Below are positions 25,431-34,306 of a DNA stretch of 64,000 nucleotides, piece by piece. The first letter of the stretch is position 1. Each line of letters begins with the position of its first letter. This stretch comes from Lentzea aerocolonigenes. Lineage in GTDB: Bacteria > Actinomycetota > Actinomycetes > Mycobacteriales > Pseudonocardiaceae. The notes beneath the pieces were generated by a model, which saw only the letters and a program-made list of their open reading frames with translations, searched no databases and was not told the origin of the DNA. The position numbers and the translations under genes are program-made. The DNA lies in contig NZ_BBOJ01000009.1 in assembly GCF_000974445.1 (NCBI RefSeq), positions 62,001 through 126,000 of the forward strand, written 5' to 3'.

Positions 25431-28400
25431 GCCACCGCACAGATCTGCCGCCGGTCGAAGTTGGGACCGACGTGCCGCGTCCACTCCTCCTCGTTGAGCT
25501 CACGCCGTGCGCGGGCACACGCCTCGTCGGTGAGGTGCTCGCGCAGGTGGTGCAGCCGCGACAGGTCCCACAACACCACCTCCCCGGACTTCGAGCCGGT
25601 GGCCAGCATCCGGCCGTTCCTGCTCAGTGCGACGGCGGTCGGTTTGTCCGTGGTCAGCGGCGTGCCGATGCGGTAGGGGTGGGCGGGATCCTCGACGTTC
25701 CACAGCGTCACGCCGTCCTGGGCGTCGGCCACGACGAGCGTCTTGCCGTCGCCGCTGAGGGCCATGGACACCACGTCGAGTCCGGCGCCCAGCTGGGAGC
25801 CGTACCGGCGGGGCTGCCACGCGCTGGACACGTCCCAGATCAACACGTCGTCCCCGCCGGTGAACAGCGTCCTGCCGTCAGGGCTGAAGATCATGACTTG
25901 CGCGAAGTGGTCGTTCATCGGGTGTTCGAGCAGCCGGACGTTGTCCGGGGAGGAGATGTCGCGGATCACCACGCCGCCACGGCCGTGGCTCGCGATCGCG
26001 CGCTGGTCCGGGCGGAACGCCACCATGCTCTGGTGGTCGGAGCGGTCCGTCAGGGCATGACCGGTCTTGCGCGGTCGAGCCGTGTCGCTGACGTCCCACC
26101 GGGTCAGGGAGACGTTCCGGTCGGCACTCCACAACGTCTTGCCGTCCGCGGAGAAGCTGAGACCGACCACCTGCTCCTGCCCCTCGGCCAGTGGCGTGCC
26201 GAGGCGTTTCGGAACGACGGAATCGCTCATGTCCCACAGCGTCACCTTGCCGACCTTGGGGCCGAAGGCGTCCGGGCTGCCGCCACTCGCGGCCAGCACG
26301 AAGCCGTCCGGCCTGAAGGCGATCGACGTGATCACCGGGCCGACGTCGAGCTGTCCCGGACCGCGTGGCCGGTCGGGCGCGGAGATGTCCCACACCCGGC
26401 CGATGCCGATTTCCGGTGACGACACCAGGGTTCTGCCGCCCGGTCCGAAGGCGAGGGTTCGGACCGCGGCGTCGTGGTTGAGCTGCGGCAGGTTCCAGTG
26501 GACCGGCACGGAGGGGTTGTGCGGAGTCCACAGGACGATCGTGTTGTCCGCGCTCGCCGACGCCATCGTGCCGTTCTTGGCGAACGCCACTGCGTGCACG
26601 TCGTTGGTGTGGTCGGTCATCAGGTCGCTCGAACGGCGTGGCGCCGCCGGGTTCGTCATGTCCCAGACCGCCACCGTTTGGTCGAAACTCGCCGTGGCCA
26701 TCGTGCGCCCGTCCTGACTGAACGCGACGTCGCGCAGCCCGGCCGTGTGTCCAGTCGGCGGTGAGCTGATCTGCGCCGGCCGGGACGGATCCGTGAAGTC
26801 CCACAGGTCGAGCCTGCTCGCGCTGCTCCCGATGTCGCCGTGCGCCAGAGCGAGAATCGGCCGGTCGGGAGCGAAGGCCAGCGCCGCGACCGTGTCGGTG
26901 CTGGACGCGGTGTACACCACCCGAGGAGTGGACGGCGTGCTGATGTCCCACACGTTTCTCGTGCTCGCCCGGCCACCAGTGCCCGCGAGGAGCTTGCCGT
27001 CGTGGCTGAACGCCACGTCGCCGTAGGTGCCGTTGTGCTCGAGCAGAAGGCCGCCGAGCTGTGCGGGGTGGTCGGGGTCGGTGACGTCCCACAACGTGAT
27101 CGCGCTGCCGTGGGTGCTGGCGAGCAGCTTCCCGTCCGGGCTGAACGCCACGCCCAGCGAGTCCGTGATCGTGTGGCGGGTCGAGGGTGCGGGGATCGTG
27201 CTCCGCTTGCGCGGGTGGCCCAGGTCGTCCACCTGCCAGAGGATCACCTCCTTCTGGCTGGCGGTGGCCAGGAGGTGCCCGTCCCGGGAGAACTCCGCGC
27301 CCTGCACCCACGTGGTGTGCTCGGTGATCGGCTGGCCCAACGCTCTGGGGTGCAGAGGGTCGGACGCGTCCCACAGGCGAACCGTGTGGTCCTCGCCGTC
27401 GCCCGACACGAGGGTGCGGCCGTCCGGGCTGAAGGCGACGGTGAAGACCGAGCTGGTGTGGCCGGTGATGATCGTGGCGTAGTTGTTCATGGTCAGGGTG
27501 TGCAGCAGATCCGCTTCCGTTTCCCGGGAAGGCGCGATGCTGTGCGCGGCCAGGGTGAGGCGGAGCGCGAGCTGCGGGTCGGCGGAACGGACACCGTCGG
27601 CGCGGGCGATCAGCTCCCGCACGATGGCGGCGTCGCGTTCGCTCTGGGCGGTTCTCGCGTTCACCACGGCGATGACCGCGGCGACGAGCGCCATCACCGA
27701 GAAGGCCGTGAGCACGGAGACGGTCCGCCTGCGCCTGCGCCGGTCCCGCCGCCGGCGGTGATCTCGCCGGTCCCTGGTGGCGTCGAGGAACTCGCGGCCG
27801 TTCGCGTCGACCAGATCGTCCTCAGCGGACAGGTCGAGGACCGTCGCGGTGTAGCGCTCGTCGTCCCACAGGTAGCGCTCGGCGCGGTCCGCCGCGATCC
27901 ACTCCTGGGCGGCCTGCTCGACGGACTGGACCGTGCGCAACGCCTTGCTGTGCCGGGCGATCGAGTCCGCCAGCGGACGCCACGCCGTGAGCAGCGCCTC
28001 GTGCGTGAACCTGACCAGGAGGCCCTGGTCGTCCGTCGTGAGCAGACGGCGCCTGGCGAACACGTCGACGACCGTCTGCATCTGCCATCCCAGGCCGGTG
28101 AGCGGCACCGAACGGCGCACCAGCCGGCCGCTCGCGTCCATGCTCGCCAGTCGCACCAGACCTGTCAGCACGTCTTCCTCGGAGAGGGCGGCGAGCACCT
28201 GGGCCTCCCGCAGCGCTCTGTCCGCGTGCGCCGCGAGCACGGCGTGCAGGCCGGAGAGCTCCTGGTAGCCGTTCTTCGCACCCAGCTCGTCGTAGGCCTC
28301 GATGGTGAGGCCGGCACCGCGCGGCTTCTTGTCGGCCAGCTGGTGCAGAGCGAAAGCGAGCAGCGGCAACGCCTCGCTGGTGTCCGTGTCGGCGATCAGC

Positions 28401-29491
28401 CGTGCGGAGAGCTCGGGTTCGAGGCGCAAGCCCGCGATCCGCGCGGGTTCCTCGATGGCGATCCGCAGCATGTCCTTGGCCAGCGGGCCGAGCAGCTCGT
28501 GCCCGATCGCCTCGGCGGACAGCCCCGGCAGCGCGGCGAGGTCGTCGAGGTACTCGGAACGCACGGTCACGACGACGCGGACCGGTCCCGCGATCGCTTC
28601 CGTCAGCAGTTCCGCCAGAGCGGTGCGGTCCTCGACGTCCGCGGAGGGCGCGAACAGCTCCTCCGCCTGGTCGATCGCGACCAGCACGCGACTGCCGGTG
28701 CCCTGGGCGATCAGCAGCGCGTCCGCGAGCTCGCGCAGACCCCGGAGCTGTGCGAGCTTCTCCCGCACGTCCCAGGGAAACCAGGTGAGCCCGTGACGTT
28801 TCGCCGTCTCGCTGAGCGCCTTCGCGAGCGAGTACCTGGCATCGCCCTCCGGCGACCACGGTTCCACGACCAGCCAGCCGGGATCAGTCCCCATGGCGGG
28901 GAGAAGTCCCGCTCGCAGCAACGACGACTTCCCGCACCCCGATGAACCGGTGATCGCGAGGACGGCGCGGCCGTCGTCCGCCCGCACCTGCGCCGCGAGC
29001 TTGCGCACCTCGGCGGCACGCCCGAAGAAGAGGCTGCTCCGTGCCGCCGTGAACGGGGCCATGCCGGGATAGGGGTTGTCGCCGTCACGCCACTCCGGCA
29101 GTCCGCGCGAGTCGAGCCGTCGCACCCTAGTGAGCACCTGCTCACGTGCGAGTGCCGGATCGTCGCTGGTGTACTGCTGCCGCTCGATCAGCTGGTGGGT
29201 GACGCCCTTCTCGGCGAGCAACGGGATCAGCAGGCAGCCGCGCGAGTCCGCGATCGCGACCTCTGCCGTGCACCACGTCGAGCGGACGTAGGCGCCGGAC
29301 AGCACGCAGATGACGGCGTCCACGCGGTTCAGCTCGTGGTACAGCTTCAGCTTCCAGTCCTCGCCGACCGGAATCCCGTCACGCACGTCCCGGTCGAAGA
29401 ACACCTCGTGGCCGTCTTCGGTCAGCCAGTCGAACACCGAGCTCGCAAGCTCGAAGTCAGGGGTCGCGTAGCTCAGGAAAAGCCGGGCCAT
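25427..29491 (-). CDS. TIR - STAND ATPase - TM - 14x WD40 conflict protein
   Basis: About 1354 residues from ATG 29491. Residues 1-100 are a TIR domain: ARLFLSYATPDFELASSVFD, GHEVFFDRDV, and WCTAEVAIADSRGCLLIPLL with the putative NADase glutamate at about residue 77. A STAND/NACHT-like ATPase follows with P-loop GSSGCGKSSLL (about 182) and Walker B VLVAIDQAEELF. One transmembrane helix (about 592-614, after an Arg-rich stretch) precedes 14 WD40 repeats (about 660-1340), enough for two seven-bladed propellers. This is an Apaf-1/NLR-like sensor arrangement known from multicellular bacteria: WD40 sensing, ATPase oligomerisation, TIR effector (NAD+ depletion or signalling). The start lies 19 bases inside the end of the upstream NIS synthetase gene on the same strand. 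Confidence 0.9.
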   Translation of the reverse strand: MARLFLSYATPDFELASSVFDWLTEDGHEVFFDRDVRDGIPVGEDWKLKLYHELNRVDAVICVLSGAYVRSTWCTAEVAIADSRGCLLIPLLAEKGVTHQLIERQQYTSDDPALAREQVLTRVRRLDSRGLPEWRDGDNPYPGMAPFTAARSSLFFGRAAEVRKLAAQVRADDGRAVLAITGSSGCGKSSLLRAGLLPAMGTDPGWLVVEPWSPEGDARYSLAKALSETAKRHGLTWFPWDVREKLAQLRGLRELADALLIAQGTGSRVLVAIDQAEELFAPSADVEDRTALAELLTEAIAGPVRVVVTVRSEYLDDLAALPGLSAEAIGHELLGPLAKDMLRIAIEEPARIAGLRLEPELSARLIADTDTSEALPLLAFALHQLADKKPRGAGLTIEAYDELGAKNGYQELSGLHAVLAAHADRALREAQVLAALSEEDVLTGLVRLASMDASGRLVRRSVPLTGLGWQMQTVVDVFARRRLLTTDDQGLLVRFTHEALLTAWRPLADSIARHSKALRTVQSVEQAAQEWIAADRAERYLWDDERYTATVLDLSAEDDLVDANGREFLDATRDRRDHRRRRDRRRRRRTVSVLTAFSVMALVAAVIAVVNARTAQSERDAAIVRELIARADGVRSADPQLALRLTLAAHSIAPSRETEADLLHTLTMNNYATIITGHTSSVFTVAFSPDGRTLVSGDGEDHTVRLWDASDPLHPRALGQPITEHTTWVQGAEFSRDGHLLATASQKEVILWQVDDLGHPRKRSTIPAPSTRHTITDSLGVAFSPDGKLLASTHGSAITLWDVTDPDHPAQLGGLLLEHNGTYGDVAFSHDGKLLAGTGGRASTRNVWDISTPSTPRVVYTASSTDTVAALAFAPDRPILALAHGDIGSSASRLDLWDFTDPSRPAQISSPPTGHTAGLRDVAFSQDGRTMATASFDQTVAVWDMTNPAAPRRSSDLMTDHTNDVHAVAFAKNGTMASASADNTIVLWTPHNPSVPVHWNLPQLNHDAAVRTLAFGPGGRTLVSSPEIGIGRVWDISAPDRPRGPGQLDVGPVITSIAFRPDGFVLAASGGSPDAFGPKVGKVTLWDMSDSVVPKRLGTPLAEGQEQVVGLSFSADGKTLWSADRNVSLTRWDVSDTARPRKTGHALTDRSDHQSMVAFRPDQRAIASHGRGGVVIRDISSPDNVRLLEHPMNDHFAQVMIFSPDGRTLFTGGDDVLIWDVSSAWQPRRYGSQLGAGLDVVSMALSGDGKTLVVADAQDGVTLWNVEDPAHPYRIGTPLTTDKPTAVALSRNGRMLATGSKSGEVVLWDLSRLHHLREHLTDEACARARRELNEEEWTRHVGPNFDRRQICAVA

Positions 29492-30885
29492 GGCGTCGGG
29501 CTCTCTCCAATGAACGGGTTGGGCGTGTGCGCCCACTCCGTTGTCTTCGGATCAAGCCGCATCAGCGTTAGCGGTTTGGCTGGAAACGGGTCGTGCAGCA
29601 GCGCGTGCCGGTCCGGCGTGTCCGGCACGGTCTTCGCCACCACGTCCCAGAGTTCGGCGGCGGGCGCGTCGAGCGCAGAGACCAACCCGGTCAGCGCCGT
29701 CGCGAAGAACGTGGCGAACGTCTTGGCGCGCAAGGCTTCCCGGTCGGCGTGCAGTCGTGCTGGAAGGTCCGCGCGAGGACTGACGCGGATATCCGCCAGG
29801 TCGCGGTAGATCAGCCGGCGCGGTCTGCCGTTCACCAGGCCCACCAGCAGGTTCTGCTCGTGCGCCTCCAACGCCACGCCGCGGGCGAGCAGGGTCATCA
29901 GCGGTGGCACGGCCAGTTCCGCGAACTCCGCCAGCCACGTCACCGGGTCGCCCAGCGAGCGGATCGGCGGAGGGTCGCCAGCGGTCAACGCGGCCAGTGG
30001 AAGCAGGGTTTCGCCGTCGAGCGGCACGGGCTTGTCGCGCAGGATCACGCCCAGCGCGCGGTTCGGTTCGCCGTCGGTGAGAACCGCCGCCGAGGCCCTG
30101 TTGTGCTGGAGTTCAAGGCCCTCGACGACGTCGGAGAGGAAGTCGGAGACCGTCACGGCGGTGGCGATCGAGTTGCCGGAGATGTCCCGCACGGCCGAGG
30201 TGATCTGTGCGCTCAGCGTCGTCTTGACGTGCCAGGCGCCTGCCGACAGCGTTCGCAGGGCCATCAGCGGGTGTGCGGGCAAGGTCCCCGCGCCGGTCAC
30301 GTTCAGGCGGTCGGCCTGCCACGGGTGCACCGGGAGGAGGATCGACGGGCCGTCGCGCAGTTCTGCCGGCCAGTCGCCGAAGACCACGTGGTCGCGGGTC
30401 GGGTGCAGGCGCAGCGCGACCACCGGGCGGTGTTCCGGGCCGTACGCGAGGTGGTCGTGGGCGGTGAAGCCGGTGCGGTTGCGGCAGCACGGGTGCAGCG
30501 GATGGCCGTCGACCACGCTCTGCTCGTGCTCCTCGAGCGACCTTTCGAGGAATGGAGTCGTGAGCGGGCTCGTTGTGCGGGACAGCGCCAGTCCGGCCAC
30601 GCTGTGGGCCACTTCGGCGATGAGGTTCGCGGAGTGCGGCCAGCGTTGTGCGGTGAGGAGGTCGACCGGGTGGAGGTGCTCGTCCGGATCGGCGTTGACC
30701 TGCGGCAACGGCTCGATCGCGAACGCCCGGCGCAGGCGCGCCGAAATCGCCGCGCGGGCTTCCGGCAGTGCCGCGAGAAATCGTTCGGCACGGTCGGCTG
30801 GAAGTGCGGCGGCGAATTCGGACTCGACCCGCGTTTGCGTCAGAATGACCAGATCCTGACACATCGCCCTCAGGGAAGCGGACAC
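29473..30885 (-). CDS. IucA/IucC-family NIS synthetase (first copy)
   Basis: About 470 residues. The NIS synthetase motifs are present: DGHPLHPCCRNRTGF (ATP/citrate region), LLPVHPWQADRL, WHVKTTLSAQITSAVRDIS (KT..S.. motif) and EAHEQNLLVG near the C-terminus. These enzymes adenylate a carboxylate (citrate, succinate or alpha-ketoglutarate) and join it to an amine or alcohol. Length is shorter than typical (about 580), so some N-terminal residues may differ. GTG 30885 is only two bases from the start of the divergent second copy; ATG 30864 is an alternative. The downstream TIR gene begins inside this gene's 3' end, so both are likely on one transcript. No amine-forming or hydroxylating enzyme is adjacent, so the product is unclear. 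Confidence 0.88.
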   Translation of the reverse strand: MSASLRAMCQDLVILTQTRVESEFAAALPADRAERFLAALPEARAAISARLRRAFAIEPLPQVNADPDEHLHPVDLLTAQRWPHSANLIAEVAHSVAGLALSRTTSPLTTPFLERSLEEHEQSVVDGHPLHPCCRNRTGFTAHDHLAYGPEHRPVVALRLHPTRDHVVFGDWPAELRDGPSILLPVHPWQADRLNVTGAGTLPAHPLMALRTLSAGAWHVKTTLSAQITSAVRDISGNSIATAVTVSDFLSDVVEGLELQHNRASAAVLTDGEPNRALGVILRDKPVPLDGETLLPLAALTAGDPPPIRSLGDPVTWLAEFAELAVPPLMTLLARGVALEAHEQNLLVGLVNGRPRRLIYRDLADIRVSPRADLPARLHADREALRAKTFATFFATALTGLVSALDAPAAELWDVVAKTVPDTPDRHALLHDPFPAKPLTLMRLDPKTTEWAHTPNPFIGESPTPWPGFS

Positions 30886-30887
30886 CG

Positions 30888-32321
30888 GTGGAAGCGATCA
30901 CTGACCCCGACGGCATCACCTCGACCGCCCTGCTCAACTGCCTGCGGCGCGAGGTGGGGGAGCCGGGGCCCGGCGGCACGATCCGGTTGCCCCGCGCCGG
31001 CGTTCTGCTGCGGGCGCGGGAGGGGCGCTGGCTCTCGGACCCCGAGGTGTTCTCCGGGACGTGGCAACCGGTGTCGTGGCACGAGCTCGCGGTGTTGGTG
31101 ACCAAGGAGCTCGGTGACCCGCCGGTCGGGTTCCTCGACGAGATCGCTGGGTCGCGGTCGGCGATCGCCGCCGTCCTCGACGCCCGGCCCGCGCCGCCCG
31201 ACGACCTCTACCAGCGCTCCGAGCAGGCGTTGATCGCCGGTCACCGCTACCACCCGGCGCCGAAGGGGCGCGGGGGCGTGCCCGCCTCCGAGTGGCTCCC
31301 GTACGCGCCCGAGGTGCACGCGCGGTTCTCGCTGGCGCAGTTGGAAGGGGAGTTCGCCGACGACGGCGAGGTGCCGCTGCCCGCGGGGATCCTGCCCGCG
31401 CACCCGTGGCAGCTCTCGTTGCTGGGAACGACCGGGACCTCGACCGGTCCCGAGGTCTGGCCGACGTCCTCGGTGCGCACGGTGTACGACCCGGCGGCGG
31501 ACCTGTTCTACAAGTTCAGCCTCGACGTGCAGATCACCAACGACGTGCGCCGGCTCTGGACGCACGACCTGCGCTGGATCCCGCCGCTCGCGCGCCTGCT
31601 GAGACCGGTGTTCGACGACATCGCCTCGGCGTACCCCGGCACCGCGTTCCTGATCGACCGCGGTTATCGGACGTCACCGGATTCCTTTGAGGGACTTGCC
31701 GTCGTGGTGCGGGACGGCATCAGGCAGCACGTGCTGCCCGGCGTGACCCCGTTGCTGGCGGCCGGAATCAGCGAAGGGTTCGACGGGAACCCGTTGGACG
31801 GCCTGGATCGCGACGACGCGCTGCGGTGGTTCCGGCAGTACGTCTCCGTTGTCGTCCCTCCTGTGCTGCACGCGTTCTTCGCGCACGGCGTCGTGATGGA
31901 GTGCCACCTGCAGAACGTTCTTGTCGGAGTGGACGCCGAGGGGATGCCGGTCCAGGCGATCTTCCGCGACCCGGAGGGAATGCGGTTGCTGCCGCGCCAC
32001 GCCCGGTTGCTGTCCGAAGTGGACGGAGAGGGCGGCTCGCGCGGGGTGTCCGAGGCGAAGGGCTGGGAGCGGCTCCAGTACTGCCTCGTCGTCAACCACC
32101 TCATCGAGATCGCGGGCGCCGTGCTGGACCGGCACCCCGGTCTGGACGTGTGGGCGGAAGCGCGGAGCGTCTTCCGCTCGTACGGATCGTTCACCCTGCT
32201 GAACTCGTTGCTGGAGAGCCCGTCGGTGCCCGCGAAGGCGAACCTCCTGCTGCGCTGGACCCGTGCGGAGGGTGCGGCGGGCGTCTACGTCGACTGCCCG
32301 AACCCGTTGTACAGGCGCTAG
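30888..32321 (+). CDS. IucA/IucC-family NIS synthetase (second copy)
   Basis: About 477 residues, clearly the same family as its divergent neighbour but not a close copy. Motifs: [43 protein letters not shown] and [15 protein letters not shown] (the H.QN site). The C-terminal part is the FhuF-like/ferric reductase-type region seen in many family members. The enzyme would catalyse ATP-dependent carboxylate-amine or carboxylate-alcohol condensation in siderophore assembly. GTG start at 30888; the promoter must lie inside or very near the divergent gene. The stop codon is shared with the convergent gene at 32318 in a CTAG overlap. Confidence 0.88.
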   Translation: MEAITDPDGITSTALLNCLRREVGEPGPGGTIRLPRAGVLLRAREGRWLSDPEVFSGTWQPVSWHELAVLVTKELGDPPVGFLDEIAGSRSAIAAVLDARPAPPDDLYQRSEQALIAGHRYHPAPKGRGGVPASEWLPYAPEVHARFSLAQLEGEFADDGEVPLPAGILPAHPWQLSLLGTTGTSTGPEVWPTSSVRTVYDPAADLFYKFSLDVQITNDVRRLWTHDLRWIPPLARLLRPVFDDIASAYPGTAFLIDRGYRTSPDSFEGLAVVVRDGIRQHVLPGVTPLLAAGISEGFDGNPLDGLDRDDALRWFRQYVSVVVPPVLHAFFAHGVVMECHLQNVLVGVDAEGMPVQAIFRDPEGMRLLPRHARLLSEVDGEGGSRGVSEAKGWERLQYCLVVNHLIEIAGAVLDRHPGLDVWAEARSVFRSYGSFTLLNSLLESPSVPAKANLLLRWTRAEGAAGVYVDCPNPLYRR

Positions 32322-33154
32322 TTCGCCTCGATCGAGGTGAACCTCCGCGTCTGGCCGGTGATCGCGGTCTCGACCGGGGTGCGTTCGAGCGACGAGGCCC
32401 CGTAGAACCCGTGCACGCCGGTCGTGTGCTTGAGGACGTGGGCGACGTCCTCCGGCTCGGCGAGCGGGCCGCCGTGGCACAGCACCAGAACGTCGTCGCG
32501 GACCGCGTGTGCCGCGCCGGCCCACTCCTGCAGGAGCGCCACGCTCTCGTCCAGCGTCGGACCGCCGACGGCGCCGATCGTGCCGCCGACCGTGAGACCG
32601 AGGTGGCAGACGACGACGTCGGCGCCCGCCTCGGCCATCGCCGCGGCGTCCTGCGCGGAGAACACGTACGGGGCGGTGACGAGGTCGAGGCGGCGGGCCG
32701 TCGCGATCATCTCCACCTCCACGCCGTAGCCCATGCCGGTGGCTTCGAGGTTGGCGCGGAAGTTCCCGTCGATCAGCCCGACCGTGGGGAAGTTCTGCAC
32801 ACCGGCGAAACCGAGCCGTGCGAGCTCCGGCAGGAAGACCTCCGGCGAGTAGAACGGGTCGGTGGCGTTCACACCGGCCAGGACCGGCGTGCGCGTCACG
32901 ACCGGCAGGATCTCCCTGGCCATGTCGACCACGACCTCGTTGGCGTTCCCGTACGCCAGCAGGCCCGCGAGCGATCCGCGGCCCGCCGTCCGGTAGCGCC
33001 CGGAGTTGAAGACGGTGAGCAGGTCGATGCCCCCGGTCTCCTGCGACTTGGCCGACAGGCCGCTGCCCGCACCGCCGCCGATGATCGCCGCACCGCGCGA
33101 TGCCTTGGCGCGCAGGCGTTCCAGCACCTGCGCGCGAGTGAAGCCCACTGTCAC
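32318..33154 (-). CDS. PEP-hydrolase-family TIM-barrel protein
   Basis: A 278-residue TIM-barrel protein: [78 protein letters not shown] and [17 protein letters not shown]. This pattern is that of the phosphoenolpyruvate hydrolase-like (formerly TIM-barrel signal transduction) family, whose activity is C-C or C-O hydrolysis of enolpyruvate-type substrates and is often unproven. Its GTG start overlaps the stop of the upstream dehydrogenase gene by four bases (GTGA), so they form one unit and probably act on the same small acid. Convergent four-base overlap with the NIS gene. Confidence 0.85.
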   Translation of the reverse strand: MTVGFTRAQVLERLRAKASRGAAIIGGGAGSGLSAKSQETGGIDLLTVFNSGRYRTAGRGSLAGLLAYGNANEVVVDMAREILPVVTRTPVLAGVNATDPFYSPEVFLPELARLGFAGVQNFPTVGLIDGNFRANLEATGMGYGVEVEMIATARRLDLVTAPYVFSAQDAAAMAEAGADVVVCHLGLTVGGTIGAVGGPTLDESVALLQEWAGAAHAVRDDVLVLCHGGPLAEPEDVAHVLKHTTGVHGFYGASSLERTPVETAITGQTRRFTSIEAN

Positions 33155-33987
33155 TTCCCGCGGACGTGGTTGAGCACGGCGCTGATGTCGTTCTCCGCCA
33201 GGCCGTCCGCTGCGGCCGCGGCCAGCTTCTCCTGGGCGCCGGCGGCCACGCCGTTCGCGACACCGCCCGCGTCGAGCACGAGCCGGAGGTCCTTCTCCGC
33301 GAGGCCCAGGGAGAACTGCGTGGAACCGGGGTTCTCGAGCTTCGCGCGCACGCGCGGGATGAGGGAGCCGACGGCGGTGCCCTCCAGCGCGGTGAGGGCG
33401 GCGTCGGTCTCGACGCCGAGGGAGTCGGCGAGCGCCAGCGCCTCGGCCACCATGACGAACGACGACCCGAGCACCAGGTTCACCAGCAGCTTCACCGACG
33501 CGCCCGCGCCGGTGGGGCCGACGTGCTTGACCTTGCCCAGCACGGCGAGCACGTCCGCGGCGTCCGCGAGGTCGGCGTCGGCCGCGCCCGCGTAGATGCC
33601 GAGCTCACCGGAGCTCGCGGCGGGCAGGCTGCCCTTCACCGGTGCGTCGATCAGGCGGACGCCGTCGGGGAGGGTCTCCTTGAGCTCCGCGACGGCTTGC
33701 GGGCCGATCGTGGACATCTCGACGACGATCGTGCCGGGCTTCAACGCCTCCACCGCGTTCGCGTACACCTCGCGCACGGCGTCGGGGCCGAACAGCATGG
33801 AGATGACGAGCTCCGCGCCCGCCACGGCCTCCGCGGGCGTGCCGGCCGCGGTTGCACCCGCTTCGACGAGCGGCGCGGTCTTGTCCGCGGTGCGGTTCCA
33901 CACGGTGAGGTCATGTCCGGCTGCCACCAGTCGGGTCGCCATGAGTGCGCCCATGCGGCCGAGTCCCAGAAACGCGATGCGAGTCAC
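33151..33987 (-). CDS. NAD(P)-dependent beta-hydroxyacid dehydrogenase (3-HIBADH family)
   Basis: A 278-residue protein of the 6-phosphogluconate/3-hydroxyisobutyrate dehydrogenase family. The Rossmann start is [20 protein letters not shown]; the substrate loop is [20 protein letters not shown] (family DAPVSGG-like); the catalytic lysine is in [15 protein letters not shown]. It would oxidise a beta-hydroxy acid or reduce a semialdehyde such as tartronate semialdehyde. It is translationally coupled to the PEP-hydrolase-like gene. Its start faces the biosynthetic operon across a 319-base intergenic region that holds operator-like repeats, so it may be co-regulated with that operon. Confidence 0.88.
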   Translation of the reverse strand: MTRIAFLGLGRMGALMATRLVAAGHDLTVWNRTADKTAPLVEAGATAAGTPAEAVAGAELVISMLFGPDAVREVYANAVEALKPGTIVVEMSTIGPQAVAELKETLPDGVRLIDAPVKGSLPAASSGELGIYAGAADADLADAADVLAVLGKVKHVGPTGAGASVKLLVNLVLGSSFVMVAEALALADSLGVETDAALTALEGTAVGSLIPRVRAKLENPGSTQFSLGLAEKDLRLVLDAGGVANGVAAGAQEKLAAAAADGLAENDISAVLNHVRGK

Positions 33988-34030
33988 GTGGCCGGACAGT
34001 ACAGCAGGGGCCCTGCCGTGCTGTTGGTTT

Positions 34031-34052
34031 TTGCGAACCTCATATGTCGCAA
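34031..34052. repeat. Inverted repeat TTGCGA-N10-TCGCAA, probable operator
   Basis: The arms TTGCGA (34031-34036) and TCGCAA (34047-34052) are perfectly complementary and separated by ten bases that include the AT-rich CATATG. The size and placement, about 45 bases from the dehydrogenase start, fit a dimeric regulator site. Which protein binds it is not known. Confidence 0.45.
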
Positions 34053-34063
34053 CGACTTCACGT

Positions 34064-34193
34064 TCCGTTCACTGGAATGTAGGAAGCACGTGCTCACTCC
34101 GTCACCGGCAGTCCGTGGTGGACCGGTTCTGCCGACCTATTTGTTTCCTTAATTGCCACGAACGGTCTATTGGTCGTTCACCGTCCGTTCACT
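34064..34193 (+). repeat. Repeated CGTTCAC elements in front of the NRPS operon
   Basis: TCCGTTCACT occurs twice exactly, at 34064-34073 and 34184-34193, with a related TCGTTCAC at 34174-34181. The last of these is also the right arm of an imperfect dyad GAACG-N10-CGTTC (34160-34179). Repeats of this type, spread over a promoter, usually mark binding sites for a regulator; SARP- or TetR-like proteins are candidates, but no such gene is adjacent. Confidence 0.4.
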
Positions 34194-34306
34194 AGCGTCT
34201 CTTGTCACGTGACGGTGGGGGGTCGCGCCGAGGAGGGGTGCTCGGGCCTGGGAGGGGCCGAGCGTGGGTGGTGCAACCGTCATAACTGGGCTTTCAGGGG
34301 AGAATC

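Larger units (their letters stand above)
33988..34306. promoter_or_regulatory. Divergent regulatory region in front of the NRPS-PKS operon
   Basis: This 319-base gap lies between the minus-strand dehydrogenase gene and the first NRPS gene. It is markedly less GC-rich than the genes, mainly between 34020 and 34180, and holds a perfect inverted repeat (34031-34052), repeated TCCGTTCACT-type elements (34064-34193) and, immediately before GTG 34307, a good RBS (AGGGGAGA, 34296-34303). The remainder (34200-34290) looks like a GC-rich leader. It is the most probable promoter of the 20-kb biosynthetic operon. Confidence 0.6.

Noticed and set aside
26840..28945. Plus-strand frame of about 700 codons opposite the TIR-STAND-WD40 gene
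   Set aside because: Repetitive Arg/Val/Gly-rich translation mirrors the WD40 repeats of the true gene.
29473..32321. Classical hydroxamate or aerobactin-type siderophore cluster
   Set aside because: Two NIS synthetases exist, but no N-hydroxylase, acetyltransferase, decarboxylase or ferric-siderophore uptake gene is visible beside them.
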